Positions 1-6,879 of a stretch of DNA of 21,816 nucleotides are shown here, piece after piece. How positions within the stretch are numbered: the first letter of the stretch is position 1; each line of letters opens with the position of its first letter. The stretch is from Prevotellaceae bacterium. Its GTDB lineage: Bacteria; Bacteroidota; Bacteroidia; Bacteroidales; UBA932. A program made the position numbers and the translations under genes. The notes beneath the pieces are model-generated. The model was not told where the DNA came from. It made no database searches and was given only the letters and a program-made list of their open reading frames with translations. The stretch is taken from assembly GCA_031258755.1 (NCBI GenBank), contig JAIRMK010000112.1:1-21816 (forward strand). Direction: 5' to 3'.

Positions 1-748
1 CCTCCTCACGTTCAATTTCCCTCCAGATTTTCAATGCCAGCGATAAGCGTTTCATCGGCTCATCTAACCGGGAAACAATAAGTACTTCTTTTTGTTTTTG
101 GGTTAGCGCTTCGGGGGTGATATAATTTTCGAGGGTTAAAGCGTTTCCTATGGCGCAGCATTTACCGGTTTTCCGGCCTGCTATGCGCATGAAATCAGGA
201 ATGAAATGCGGCGACAACAATACGCAGGCGTCGCAGTTGTCGTAAAGCAGACGATACTTAGGCCGCAGGTACAGCCTCGCAAGAGGTCGAATAACAACGC
301 GGAGCCACGTTAATAGCAGATGCCGGAAATGAACGGATATGCGTTTACGCGTCTTCACGGCAAACCAAAAGCGCGAAAACGAACCGTAATTTGCTATTTC
401 GTAACCGGGCATCATGTGAAACCATTGTATAACTTTAATGCCGTGTTTGTGCGCCAGTTTATACATGTCGGGCAGGAAGCGCATGTTTTGCTTCGACAAC
501 AGCGAAATGATAATGACGTTCACGCCGTTGTCGAGCAGAAATGCTTCGAACCTGTCCTTATTGAACGGCGCGGTGATTCGGATTTTATTTTGTATCGGCG
601 ATGGGACGGGATGCTGATTGAAAAAAGCCAGCGACACGCCGCATCCAAACCTCTCGGATAGCGCCTGCGCCAACACATGTGTCATGTTGGTGGCGCCGCC
701 GGCCGCCGAGGGTGACACATCGGTATTAAACAGGAAAAGGATATTCAT
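1..748 (-). CDS. GT4-family glycosyltransferase, C-terminus outside the window
   Basis: A minus-strand reading frame opens at ATG 748-746 and stays open to the left edge, so at least 249 residues are present and the stop lies outside. The protein begins MNILFLFNTDVSPSAAGGAT, a typical GT-B N-terminal strand followed by a Gly-rich loop. At about residue 222 it carries VLIVSRLDEPMKRLSLAL, the usual start of the C-terminal Glycos_transf_1 domain (I/V-SRL-x-KR-x-x-LA). Between them lie basic and aromatic segments (about 140-180) that could touch the membrane. The inferred role is sugar transfer from a nucleotide donor onto the lipid-linked glycan at the inner face of the membrane. The gene starts 9 bp after the Stealth gene, so it is co-transcribed with it. 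The catalytic E-x7-E motif would be beyond the edge. Confidence 0.85.
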   Translation of the reverse strand, partial: MNILFLFNTDVSPSAAGGATNMTHVLAQALSERFGCGVSLAFFNQHPVPSPIQNKIRITAPFNKDRFEAFLLDNGVNVIIISLLSKQNMRFLPDMYKLAHKHGIKVIQWFHMMPGYEIANYGSFSRFWFAVKTRKRISVHFRHLLLTWLRVVIRPLARLYLRPKYRLLYDNCDACVLLSPHFIPDFMRIAGRKTGKCCAIGNALTLENYITPEALTQKQKEVLIVSRLDEPMKRLSLALKIWREIEREE

Positions 749-757
749 GGGTTATCA

Positions 758-1759
758 TTATAATTCAAATGAAGACTTGTCGGATAATATTTTTTCAAAT
801 GCGGTGTTGATGGTGTTTTTTGTTTTCTCGAAGTCGGCGATATCGTTGCTGTCGTTAATGCAGAACAGGCGGTAGCGATGTGCGGCGATGTAACGCGCAA
901 TACCGGCGGCTTTCGCATCGCTGATGGTGTCGTTTTTCGTGTCGCCGATGCCGATGGGGATAAATTTGCCGGTTATCAGCCGCTCGTATCGTGCGAGCCA
1001 GTGCATCGTGTCGGTATGGGCGCGGAATTTGCTCCTGCAAGTGGCGTCGAGTGCGGTAAACTCTTCGCGCCATATTGTTTCATGTTCGGAGCGCAGATAC
1101 GGCGTTGAGACATGGGGGTTCTTAAACCCGACGAGCCGGCTCCACGGTAAAAGAGAGAGGGTTTTGCAGATGGGTTTTACGCCGTATTTCAGATTAAGCC
1201 ATAAATTTGGATTTTTTAAAATAGATTTTAATATGTGATGACGGCGATGTATTATTTCTAATGTGTTGAGTGTATAATGTCCGAAGGGATTAACGGGAAT
1301 GAGCGGCGTTAGTTGTGCGAAATCGCGGGGCAGTCCTTTTTTGAAGAAGCGGGTTCGCGCCACGTTACGACCCACGAATGTGTCGTCGCCGAAGTACACG
1401 AAATGTTCGGCCAGTCCTTCAATCCTCCACAAGTTCCAGGAGATAGTCCAGCTGTTGAATGTGGGGAGATATTCCGGCGGGATGAAGTCCTTATGTTGAA
1501 CAATGTGCAGTTTAGGCGCCGATTTATTCAGCCATGACGGGAGGTGTCCCCAGGTAACGAGGTGAATGGTGCGGAACCAGGGCGCGAACTTCTCAATAGC
1601 GCGAAACCAGTAGTGCAAATTCCCCCAGTCGCGCGTCCTGGCGAGCGAAACGTCGATACCCTTTTCCGCGCGGTAATATTTTCGGAATTCCTCCTGCCAG
1701 GCCGGGTCGTTGCCGTCAACCCAGGTGAGTACAAAATCTATCGGATAGTTTTCTGTCAT
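758..1759 (-). CDS. Stealth-family polysaccharide phosphotransferase
   Basis: This 333-residue protein has the conserved blocks of the Stealth family, enzymes that transfer a sugar-1-phosphate from a nucleotide sugar to make phosphodiester-linked capsule or surface polysaccharide. CR1 is IDFVLTWVDGNDP (7-19). CR2 covers about 42-130, with LHYWFRAIEKFAPW, LPTFNS (98-103) and YFGDD (122-126), the latter probably holding active-site acids. A CR3-like stretch lies near 218-275 and a CR4-like end (FCIND to SSFE) at about 297-332. The length fits a minimal Stealth protein. The ATG start has no strong ribosome-binding site, as is usual in this phylum. It sits 42 bp downstream of the methyltransferase gene and directly before the GT4 gene. 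The family call is firm. Donor and acceptor cannot be read from the sequence. Confidence 0.9.
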   Translation of the reverse strand: MTENYPIDFVLTWVDGNDPAWQEEFRKYYRAEKGIDVSLARTRDWGNLHYWFRAIEKFAPWFRTIHLVTWGHLPSWLNKSAPKLHIVQHKDFIPPEYLPTFNSWTISWNLWRIEGLAEHFVYFGDDTFVGRNVARTRFFKKGLPRDFAQLTPLIPVNPFGHYTLNTLEIIHRRHHILKSILKNPNLWLNLKYGVKPICKTLSLLPWSRLVGFKNPHVSTPYLRSEHETIWREEFTALDATCRSKFRAHTDTMHWLARYERLITGKFIPIGIGDTKNDTISDAKAAGIARYIAAHRYRLFCINDSNDIADFEKTKNTINTAFEKILSDKSSFEL

Positions 1760-1801
1760 TGTTTATGTGTTTAGTGTCAATTTGATATGACGCAGGTTAT
1801 T

Positions 1802-2440
1802 TTATTTTTCCGCCACAATGGCGTAAAAGTGCGTATTGTCCCATCTGTTACATTCGGGCGGGTAAATATCTATTACCTCAACATTTTTGTAGCCTATGTT
1901 TTCAAGTATTCCCACTTCTTTGCAGATATGCCGGTAGTGGGCAAAGTAATCTCGCTTTTGTTCCTCGGAGTAGCCTTCTATAACGACGTCTTCATTCACT
2001 CCAAACTGATTTTTAATGATTAATCTTCCATTTTCTTTAAGAAAGTGGAAGTACTTTTCGTATATGGTATTCGATTCATCTTCGTTGAAGTAGTGCATCA
2101 CTCCAAAAATAGTTATTAAATCATACTGCCTTGCTGGCTCAAACTCGCGCAACGTTTGATTAAAAATCTCTATGTTTTCACTTTTCGCTATAAACTTCGT
2201 AAAACCTTCAAACGGCTCTACGCAGGCAATACTTTTTACTTTATCGTAAATTTTGTTTACAGTAAACCCTGTTCCGCTTCCCAAGTCCAAAATGCTTGTT
2301 GCTGCACTTGCATACTTCATAATGAAATCTGCATCTATCTGGGTATGGTCGTTAACCTCCGAAAACTTACAAGACAGAGGATGTACATCGCTATTCCGCG
2401 ATATATTTTGAAAAAAATCTAATGCTTTTTTATTTTCCAT
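1802..2440 (-). CDS. class I SAM-dependent methyltransferase
   Basis: A 212-residue Rossmann-fold methyltransferase. Motif I is ILDLGSGTGF (50-59), the acidic end of strand 2 is VEPFE (74-78) and motif IV is YDLITIFGVMHYF (106-118). The C-terminal beta strands end with HFYAIVAEK. The start ATG is supported by the start-like sequence MENKKALDFFQ and by overlap with the alternative frame of the upstream racemase gene (stop at 2430). Position inside the glycan operon suggests methylation of a sugar, amino-sugar or phosphate-linked group on the surface polysaccharide. The acceptor cannot be predicted, and a small-metabolite acceptor is also possible. Confidence 0.85.
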   Translation of the reverse strand: MENKKALDFFQNISRNSDVHPLSCKFSEVNDHTQIDADFIMKYASAATSILDLGSGTGFTVNKIYDKVKSIACVEPFEGFTKFIAKSENIEIFNQTLREFEPARQYDLITIFGVMHYFNEDESNTIYEKYFHFLKENGRLIIKNQFGVNEDVVIEGYSEEQKRDYFAHYRHICKEVGILENIGYKNVEVIDIYPPECNRWDNTHFYAIVAEK

Positions 2441-2476
2441 TTTTAGTAATTTTATATATTTTGTTCGATAGAATTT

Positions 2477-3154
2477 CTAATGAGTTGATAATGCGCGTGT
2501 TACTGGGGGGGGGTAATCAACCCTAATATCAGTACACCCCATAATTACGGCTTCTGCACCTTGCTCTATGAGATGTTGGCGCACCTTTTCAAAAATGGTT
2601 TTAGGCCTGTCCGGATGTCCTTCGGGCAAAAAACGATTGCTGTTTTTTATATTACAAATTCCACGTGTAACCTCTCTCTGAAATTCTTCGGCAGGGTAAA
2701 CGATTTCTGCCTCGGGGAAAATTCGTTGAAATTGTTTCTCATATACTTTTCCCGCCAGGCAGCCATCTGCCGCTACCAACCCAAAACGCAGGAGCTTTGT
2801 CTGCTTCGCTTTTAGCACAACTTCTTCAATTAAATTCACAAATGGAATGTTTACCTCTTTTCGAAGGACGTCTAATGCGTAGTGTGCCGTATTACAGCAC
2901 ATGCATAGAATGTCTGCTCCGGCATTCTTCAGCTTTGTAGCCGCTTCAACATAGGCAGGAATAAAACTCTCGCCTTTCCCTTCAAGAAACATGCTCCTCG
3001 ATGGGGCTTGCGTGGCCTGATAAATGAGCATTTCCGGATGGTGGGCATCCCGAAATGCGCCATCCATAGTGTATTTTATTTCGATGAGTTCCAGCAGCTT
3101 GTTTGTTGCCGCAACGCCATTGCCTCCGATTATTCCTACTACTGTTTGTTTCAT
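2477..3154 (-). CDS. Asp/Glu racemase-family protein, possibly frameshifted at C-terminus
   Basis: As read, the protein is 225 residues from the ATG at 3154. A GTG at 3166 extends it by four residues, but MKQTVVGIIGG is the usual family start. It has the GGNG loop (residues 10-13), the first catalytic cysteine in CNTAH (C87) and the second in GCTD (C207). These define the PLP-independent two-cysteine amino-acid racemases (YgeA/AspR type), cytoplasmic enzymes interconverting L- and D-amino acids. The end is odd. A run of nine C residues in the coding strand (2505-2513) leads to VTRALSTH and a stop. One extra C would instead give SNTRIINSLEILSNKIYKI and a stop at 2430, overlapping the next gene. 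That ending looks much more like the family's C-terminal helix. The real protein may therefore be about 240 residues, with the tract either a phase switch or a length error. The substrate may be an amino acid used to decorate the glycan. Confidence 0.8.
   Translation of the reverse strand: MKQTVVGIIGGNGVAATNKLLELIEIKYTMDGAFRDAHHPEMLIYQATQAPSRSMFLEGKGESFIPAYVEAATKLKNAGADILCMCCNTAHYALDVLRKEVNIPFVNLIEEVVLKAKQTKLLRFGLVAADGCLAGKVYEKQFQRIFPEAEIVYPAEEFQREVTRGICNIKNSNRFLPEGHPDRPKTIFEKVRQHLIEQGAEAVIMGCTDIRVDYPPPVTRALSTH
2505..2513. repeat. nine-base G/C homopolymer in the racemase gene
   Basis: Nine consecutive G on the plus strand (C on the coding strand) lie near the 3' end of the racemase gene. 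Length changes of one base switch the C-terminus. C9 ends after eight further residues, C8 stops almost at once, and C10 continues into the start of the methyltransferase gene. It is the longest G/C homopolymer I noticed in the window. Confidence 0.9.
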
Positions 3155-3262
3155 GCTATTTATCACTTAAAATTTCTAACCAAATTGCTACTTATTGGAA
3201 CTATTTTAGTATTTGACATCACTAATGCGAACGTCAACTTATTTTCGTTAATTGTCATATCA

Positions 3263-3910
3263 TTAATTGTTATATATTCTCCATCCTTTCGTCTGTTCAA
3301 TCACCCGCAGGTAATCGTCATACGTATCCACGTCATACGCCCTTATTTTCAACCCCGGCATAGGCAAGTAAGGCTCCAGCTGATTAAATACATTCCCCGA
3401 TGAATATTGCAATCTGTCCTTCCTGATACAGGCGGGGCCTGTCCACTCATAATCGCCCGCTTCGCGCGAAAAAGACTCCACGCAGCCATCCTTGCCGGTG
3501 TTCACGAAAACGGCTTCGTCGGAGGCTTTATCCGCATAGCAAATAAATTCCCCCTCGGTCGATAAAATTTTCCTGACGTCGTCGGGATGTACCAGCAAAT
3601 CGCCGTCCCACTCTATTACATATTCATTGGCATGCCGGGCGCCAAGGTAGAAACTTGCGCCGGTTTTCGTTTCAAAGTACCGGTGGTTGTACACAAAAAT
3701 AACGTCTTTCCTGTATCGCGACACTTCTTTGATGACGTCATTTGCCTGATATCCCACCACAACGCGCACATCTTCCACGTCCTTAAAAGCCGCCAGTTGC
3801 CACGCAATGAGGGATTTCCCATTGATGTTAATAAGCGCCTTTGTTTGCCCCAACCCTAACCGGGAACCAATGCCGGCGCAACTTATAACAATTGATTTAG
3901 CTGACGACAT
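3263..3910 (-). CDS. small nucleotidyltransferase (NTP-transferase / LicC-like)
   Basis: A 215-residue GT-A-fold nucleotidyltransferase. The NTP-binding signature is CAGIGSRLGLGQTKALI (11-27), with the G-x-G-x-R loop followed by a lysine. A metal-binding acid region is EWDGD (100-104). Length matches short cytidylyl/uridylyltransferases of capsule loci such as the LicC-type phosphocholine cytidylyltransferases, which make an NDP-activated headgroup or sugar. The start ATG at 3910 overlaps the 3' end of the HAD phosphatase gene by 28 bp, implying translational coupling and a shared pathway. Which NTP and which phosphorylated substrate it uses cannot be told from the sequence. A sugar-1-phosphate or a phosphorylated amino-alcohol are both reasonable. 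Confidence 0.82.
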   Translation of the reverse strand: MSSAKSIVISCAGIGSRLGLGQTKALININGKSLIAWQLAAFKDVEDVRVVVGYQANDVIKEVSRYRKDVIFVYNHRYFETKTGASFYLGARHANEYVIEWDGDLLVHPDDVRKILSTEGEFICYADKASDEAVFVNTGKDGCVESFSREAGDYEWTGPACIRKDRLQYSSGNVFNQLEPYLPMPGLKIRAYDVDTYDDYLRVIEQTKGWRIYNN

Positions 3911-4491
3911 AATGCTTTTTCGTTAAAAATTACATAATCGGAGACAGGCAGCAAACTTTTCGACGGATAATGTGTCATCCCAACGGCAATGGCTATATCG
4001 GCCGTTCGCATAGCTTCCAAGTCGTTATTTCCATCACCGATATAAACCACCTCATAGCCGTTACGCTGAAATTCTTCTACCACCAATTCTTTGCGCAAAA
4101 TTTTAGTAAGCTTTACTATTTTATCATTTTCCACAACAGCTTCCGAACAAAATGCGGAACACCCGATTTTTTCTGTCAATTTATCCACCCAACAGAATAA
4201 ATTTCCCGACGCAATAATGCAGTAGGTGCTATTTTCTTGGATGAACCTGTACAGTTGTGGATAAAGATTAACTTTCCCCAATAAGGAGGAAATTTCCGAA
4301 ACGGGCAATTCTCCTAAGATTTGAACCCTTTTGATAAAACTTTCTACAAACGGAATATTACCCTGTATCGTTTCTTTAGTGATACTGTCTATCTCGACTT
4401 GGATATGAAAATGCTTTGCAATCAAAGGAAGCGTCTCTTCGGCGGTAACGGTTCCATCCAAGTCAAAAATAAACTTTATCGGCTTTTGCAT
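3883..4491 (-). CDS. HAD-family phosphatase, SerB-like (HAD-IB)
   Basis: A 202-residue haloacid-dehalogenase hydrolase. Motif I is FDLDGT with nucleophile D10 and acid D12. Motif II is IIASGN (S95). A conserved lysine is likely K134. Motif IV is GDGNND (152-157). The cap between residues 15 and 85 is of the small alpha-helical type seen in phosphoserine phosphatase-like enzymes. It should remove a phosphate from a small cytoplasmic metabolite, probably an intermediate of the activated group made by the neighbouring nucleotidyltransferase, whose gene overlaps it by 28 bp. It is not likely to be the housekeeping SerB, given its place in a polysaccharide operon. The start is the ATG at 4491, 27 bp after the broken AlbA_2 gene. 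Confidence 0.82.
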   Translation of the reverse strand: MQKPIKFIFDLDGTVTAEETLPLIAKHFHIQVEIDSITKETIQGNIPFVESFIKRVQILGELPVSEISSLLGKVNLYPQLYRFIQENSTYCIIASGNLFCWVDKLTEKIGCSAFCSEAVVENDKIVKLTKILRKELVVEEFQRNGYEVVYIGDGNNDLEAMRTADIAIAVGMTHYPSKSLLPVSDYVIFNEKALCRQLNQLL

Positions 4492-4518
4492 AAATTTTCA
4501 CTTTACTTTGTAATGATT

Positions 4519-5996
4519 CTATATTTCTTTTACTACTTTCCAATAGCCTCTTGTTCCGCCAATACGTTCAAGTAAGCTTCTGCTTTTAAGTTTTGATATG
4601 TTTTCTTTTATTTTTCGGAGTGATATTCCAACAATTTTTGCTAATTCATCCAATGTAATATGAGGATTTTGGCTGATATTATCCAATATCATCTGTTGAT
4701 TTTCAGTGACCCTATTGGTGACCCTATTGGTGACCTTATTGGTGACCTTATTGGTGACCTTTTCTATCCCTTTTTCCATAATAACTTCTTTCTCTCCGGT
4801 AAATTCCATGACATTTTCGTCTAACGGAAAAATAACCAACGAGACATCAATGCTGTTTTCAAAAACGACTTTAGTCTGGGTAAATTTTTCCCATTTCAGC
4901 ATTTTATCGAAACCATAACCGGCATTTTCGGCCAGTTTGACACAACGAAACAGTTTGGCAAGCACAGGATTCCGAGGAATAGATACATCTTTCTTCAAAA
5001 GCTCTTTTATAGGACGAGGAAAAGCGCCCGGGTTTTCGAACTCAATACGGTTGGCAAATACCCTGACACGCGGTTTCATCACACTGAAATAGTCGGCGTG
5101 CATGAGCAGATTCACTAAGGCTTCCCGAATGGCGTCAAACTGAGGACTGTATTCAACGGCAATACCCAGATTATTCATTTTAAACGGCATGTCCACCTGT
5201 CGTTTTAGCCGTTCGATGATTGCAAAATAGTATTCCCACAGATTTTCCTGTTCTTCCAGACGGAAAGTATAGCGAGTGGAAGCATCGGCATACGACTTGC
5301 CCGGAACTTCAAGTAAATCTACCCTGAAATCAGGAAATTTTTATTGATGGCCAGATTTTTTCCCATGAAAAGCAGCCCGCCATAAGTGAGGTAATTATCC
5401 TCCGTAATTTGCATCTTTTCCAAGAACTCGCTATCGGGCATTGCATTGTATGGTAAACTCGGATTAAAACGCGACATGTAATCACGGTAACGATAAAGCG
5501 TTGTACGGTTCAGGTCGTTAAGTGTAGTTCGCGCTACCGGACGTGCAGACATCGCGCCAAATAATTGATCGCGAAGCATTGCATTGATTTCCGATTCCGA
5601 AGCCCGCTGGTCGCCGCTTGCCGTGCGAATGAAGGTATTGCCAAGCGAATTATAATATACCGGCTTATGTTCCGACGCCGGAATGTAAAACGCCAATACG
5701 TTGAACCCGTCTATTTCATATTTCCGGCATTTAGGCGTTATCAATACATTGAATTTGTTGCGATTTCTCAAGACCGTAGTGAAATTCTGTTCCAACCGTC
5801 CGGGATCTCTCACGCCTGTGATGTCAAAAACCTTTTCCTTTTGTGAAACGCCCAACACAATTCAACCTCCCGCCATATTGGAAAATGCGGAAACAGTCTC
5901 CCAAATGCTCTTTGGAAGTTCGCGAGATGCTCCTTTTACTTCGAAATCATCCCACTCTATGTCCGACAAACGTTGAAGAAGCGTGTCTTTAGTCAT
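4519..5996 (-). pseudogene. AlbA_2-type ATP-binding regulator, disrupted by a stop and a frameshift
   Basis: Three pieces of one gene lie in order. Piece 1 (5996-5865) starts MTKDTLLQRLSD, continues with LPKSIWETVSAFSNMAGG and meets an in-frame TGA at 5864-5862. Piece 2 (5861-5319) resumes in the same frame with IVLGVSQKEKVFDITG, the second half of the same AlbA_2 (Schlafen-like, divergent AAA_4) motif. Near 5335-5347 one base is missing at an AATAAAAATTTCC stretch. Restoring it joins KNFPDFRVDLLEVPGK to piece 3, which runs to 4519. Piece 3 has the RecG-like ATPase segment (AIREALVNLLMHADY), a VTNK/R tetrapeptide repeat and a C-terminal winged helix (LDELAKIVGISLRKIKENI). Intact relatives, from memory, are about 470-500 residues and are putative transcriptional regulators or ATP-binding proteins, often accessory. 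Either lesion alone would kill the full-length protein. Sequencing error could explain the indel, less easily both. Confidence 0.85.
4706..4763. repeat. 12-bp tandem repeat, nearly five copies
   Basis: The unit GTGACCYTATTG is repeated four full times (4706-4753) plus a partial copy, with only a C/T difference between copies. On the minus strand it encodes VTNK/VTNR tetrapeptides between the ATPase part and the winged helix of the AlbA_2-type gene. Such VTNK runs recur in this protein family. Copy number can change by slippage without breaking the frame, so it probably acts as a variable linker. Confidence 0.9.
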
Positions 5997-6082
5997 AGCG
6001 ATAGCATGTAATGATCCTGCGGATTACAAAGCCCTGTAGTATTAAAAAAATGAGGCGTGCTCATAATATGCCAATTTTTATG

Positions 6083-6090
6083 CAAAGATA
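6083..6090 (-). promoter_or_regulatory. candidate promoter -7 box for the AlbA_2-type gene
   Basis: On the minus strand this reads TATCTTTG, matching the Bacteroidetes TAnnTTTG box. It lies about 87 bp upstream of the ATG at 5996 in an otherwise non-coding 165-bp AT-rich gap after the cytidylyltransferase gene. No clear TTTG lies at the usual distance, so the support is one box only. It could also re-start transcription for the downstream half of the glycan operon. Confidence 0.4.
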
Positions 6091-6161
6091 ATATATTATT
6101 TTTCAACATAAAAAGACGGCCGCTATCCGGACAGTATGTTAAATATCGCGCCGTGTTGTTT

Positions 6162-6863
6162 TCAGCTACTATGTAATTGGAACAATGCGTTCAAAAGGTG
6201 AAGATCTTCCTTATATGTTAATTTCACGTTCGACGTTTCACCACGCACGATGAACACTTTTTCTTCGGGGAGGTATTTTACTACAATGCCGCAATCGTCG
6301 GTGGCGGCGAACGCCGGGTCTTGCAGGGCAAGGCGGTAGGCGGCCGCTATGGTTTGCAGTTTGAAGCCCTGCGGCGTTTGCGCCCGTTGCAGGGTGTTGC
6401 GGTTGGGTATATGTTGAATAAACCGGCCGGCATTGTCTGTTTGCAGGATGGTGTCGGTAGTCGGTATGGCCACAGCTACGGCGTTATATTGATGGAGCGC
6501 CTCCGTCACGTCGTTAATCACCCGTTGGCTCACTAACGGACGCACCGCATCGTGAAAAATGAGGTTACAGCCGGGCTGCGAGGCATAGGCATAAATGGCC
6601 GCCAAACTTGATTCATGGCGTGTCGCACCACCCGGTAAGATTTTTTTTACTTTTTCCCATTCATTGACCAATACCATTTCTTCCACCGTTTGCACAAACG
6701 AAGGGTGAATTATAATAGCGATTTCATCAATATTTTCGTTGCGTTCAAAAGCATCCACCGTGTGTTCGATGACTGTTTTTCCTGCTATTTCAAGAAATTG
6801 TTTCGGGGTGCTGTCGCCCAAGCGGCGCCCCACGCCCCCGGCAAGTATTACTGCGATATTCAT
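6162..6863 (-). CDS. IspD/TarI-family cytidylyltransferase
   Basis: A 233-residue CTP-dependent cytidylyltransferase. It has LAGGVGRR (7-14) with PKQF (20-23), GGATRHES (78-85), HDAVRP (104-109), RAQTPQ (160-165) and TDD (188-190), ending VKLTYKEDL, all marks of the IspD superfamily. IspD proper makes CDP-methylerythritol for isoprenoid synthesis. The close relatives TarI/Bcs1 make CDP-ribitol for wall or capsule polymers. The LAGG loop (not AAG), HDAVRP (not HDAARP) and VRGETSNVK resemble the TarI side, and the gene sits in a polysaccharide operon, 16 bp after the nuclease gene. I therefore favour a CDP-alditol or similar precursor for the glycan, but IspD cannot be excluded without a tree or a search for another ispD in the genome. 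Confidence 0.8.
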   Translation of the reverse strand: MNIAVILAGGVGRRLGDSTPKQFLEIAGKTVIEHTVDAFERNENIDEIAIIIHPSFVQTVEEMVLVNEWEKVKKILPGGATRHESSLAAIYAYASQPGCNLIFHDAVRPLVSQRVINDVTEALHQYNAVAVAIPTTDTILQTDNAGRFIQHIPNRNTLQRAQTPQGFKLQTIAAAYRLALQDPAFAATDDCGIVVKYLPEEKVFIVRGETSNVKLTYKEDLHLLNALFQLHSS

Positions 6864-6879
6864 CTGTTCTTTTTTTTGT

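Noticed and set aside
3167..3262. AT-rich gap between racemase and nucleotidyltransferase as a promoter or RNA gene
   Set aside because: No TAnnTTTG box and no stable fold could be picked out by eye; only a loose short direct repeat of TTAATTGT is visible.
4706..4763. Short tandem repeat considered as a CRISPR array
   Set aside because: The units are 12 bp, contiguous without spacers, and in frame with a protein.
5862..5864. TGA in the AlbA_2-type gene as a recoded (selenocysteine or tryptophan) codon
   Set aside because: Other genes in the window read TGA as stop, the position is not a known selenocysteine site, and a second lesion breaks the same gene.
6091..6161. Possible terminator after the cytidylyltransferase gene
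   Set aside because: The only pairing is a 3-4 bp stem before a short T run, too weak to support.
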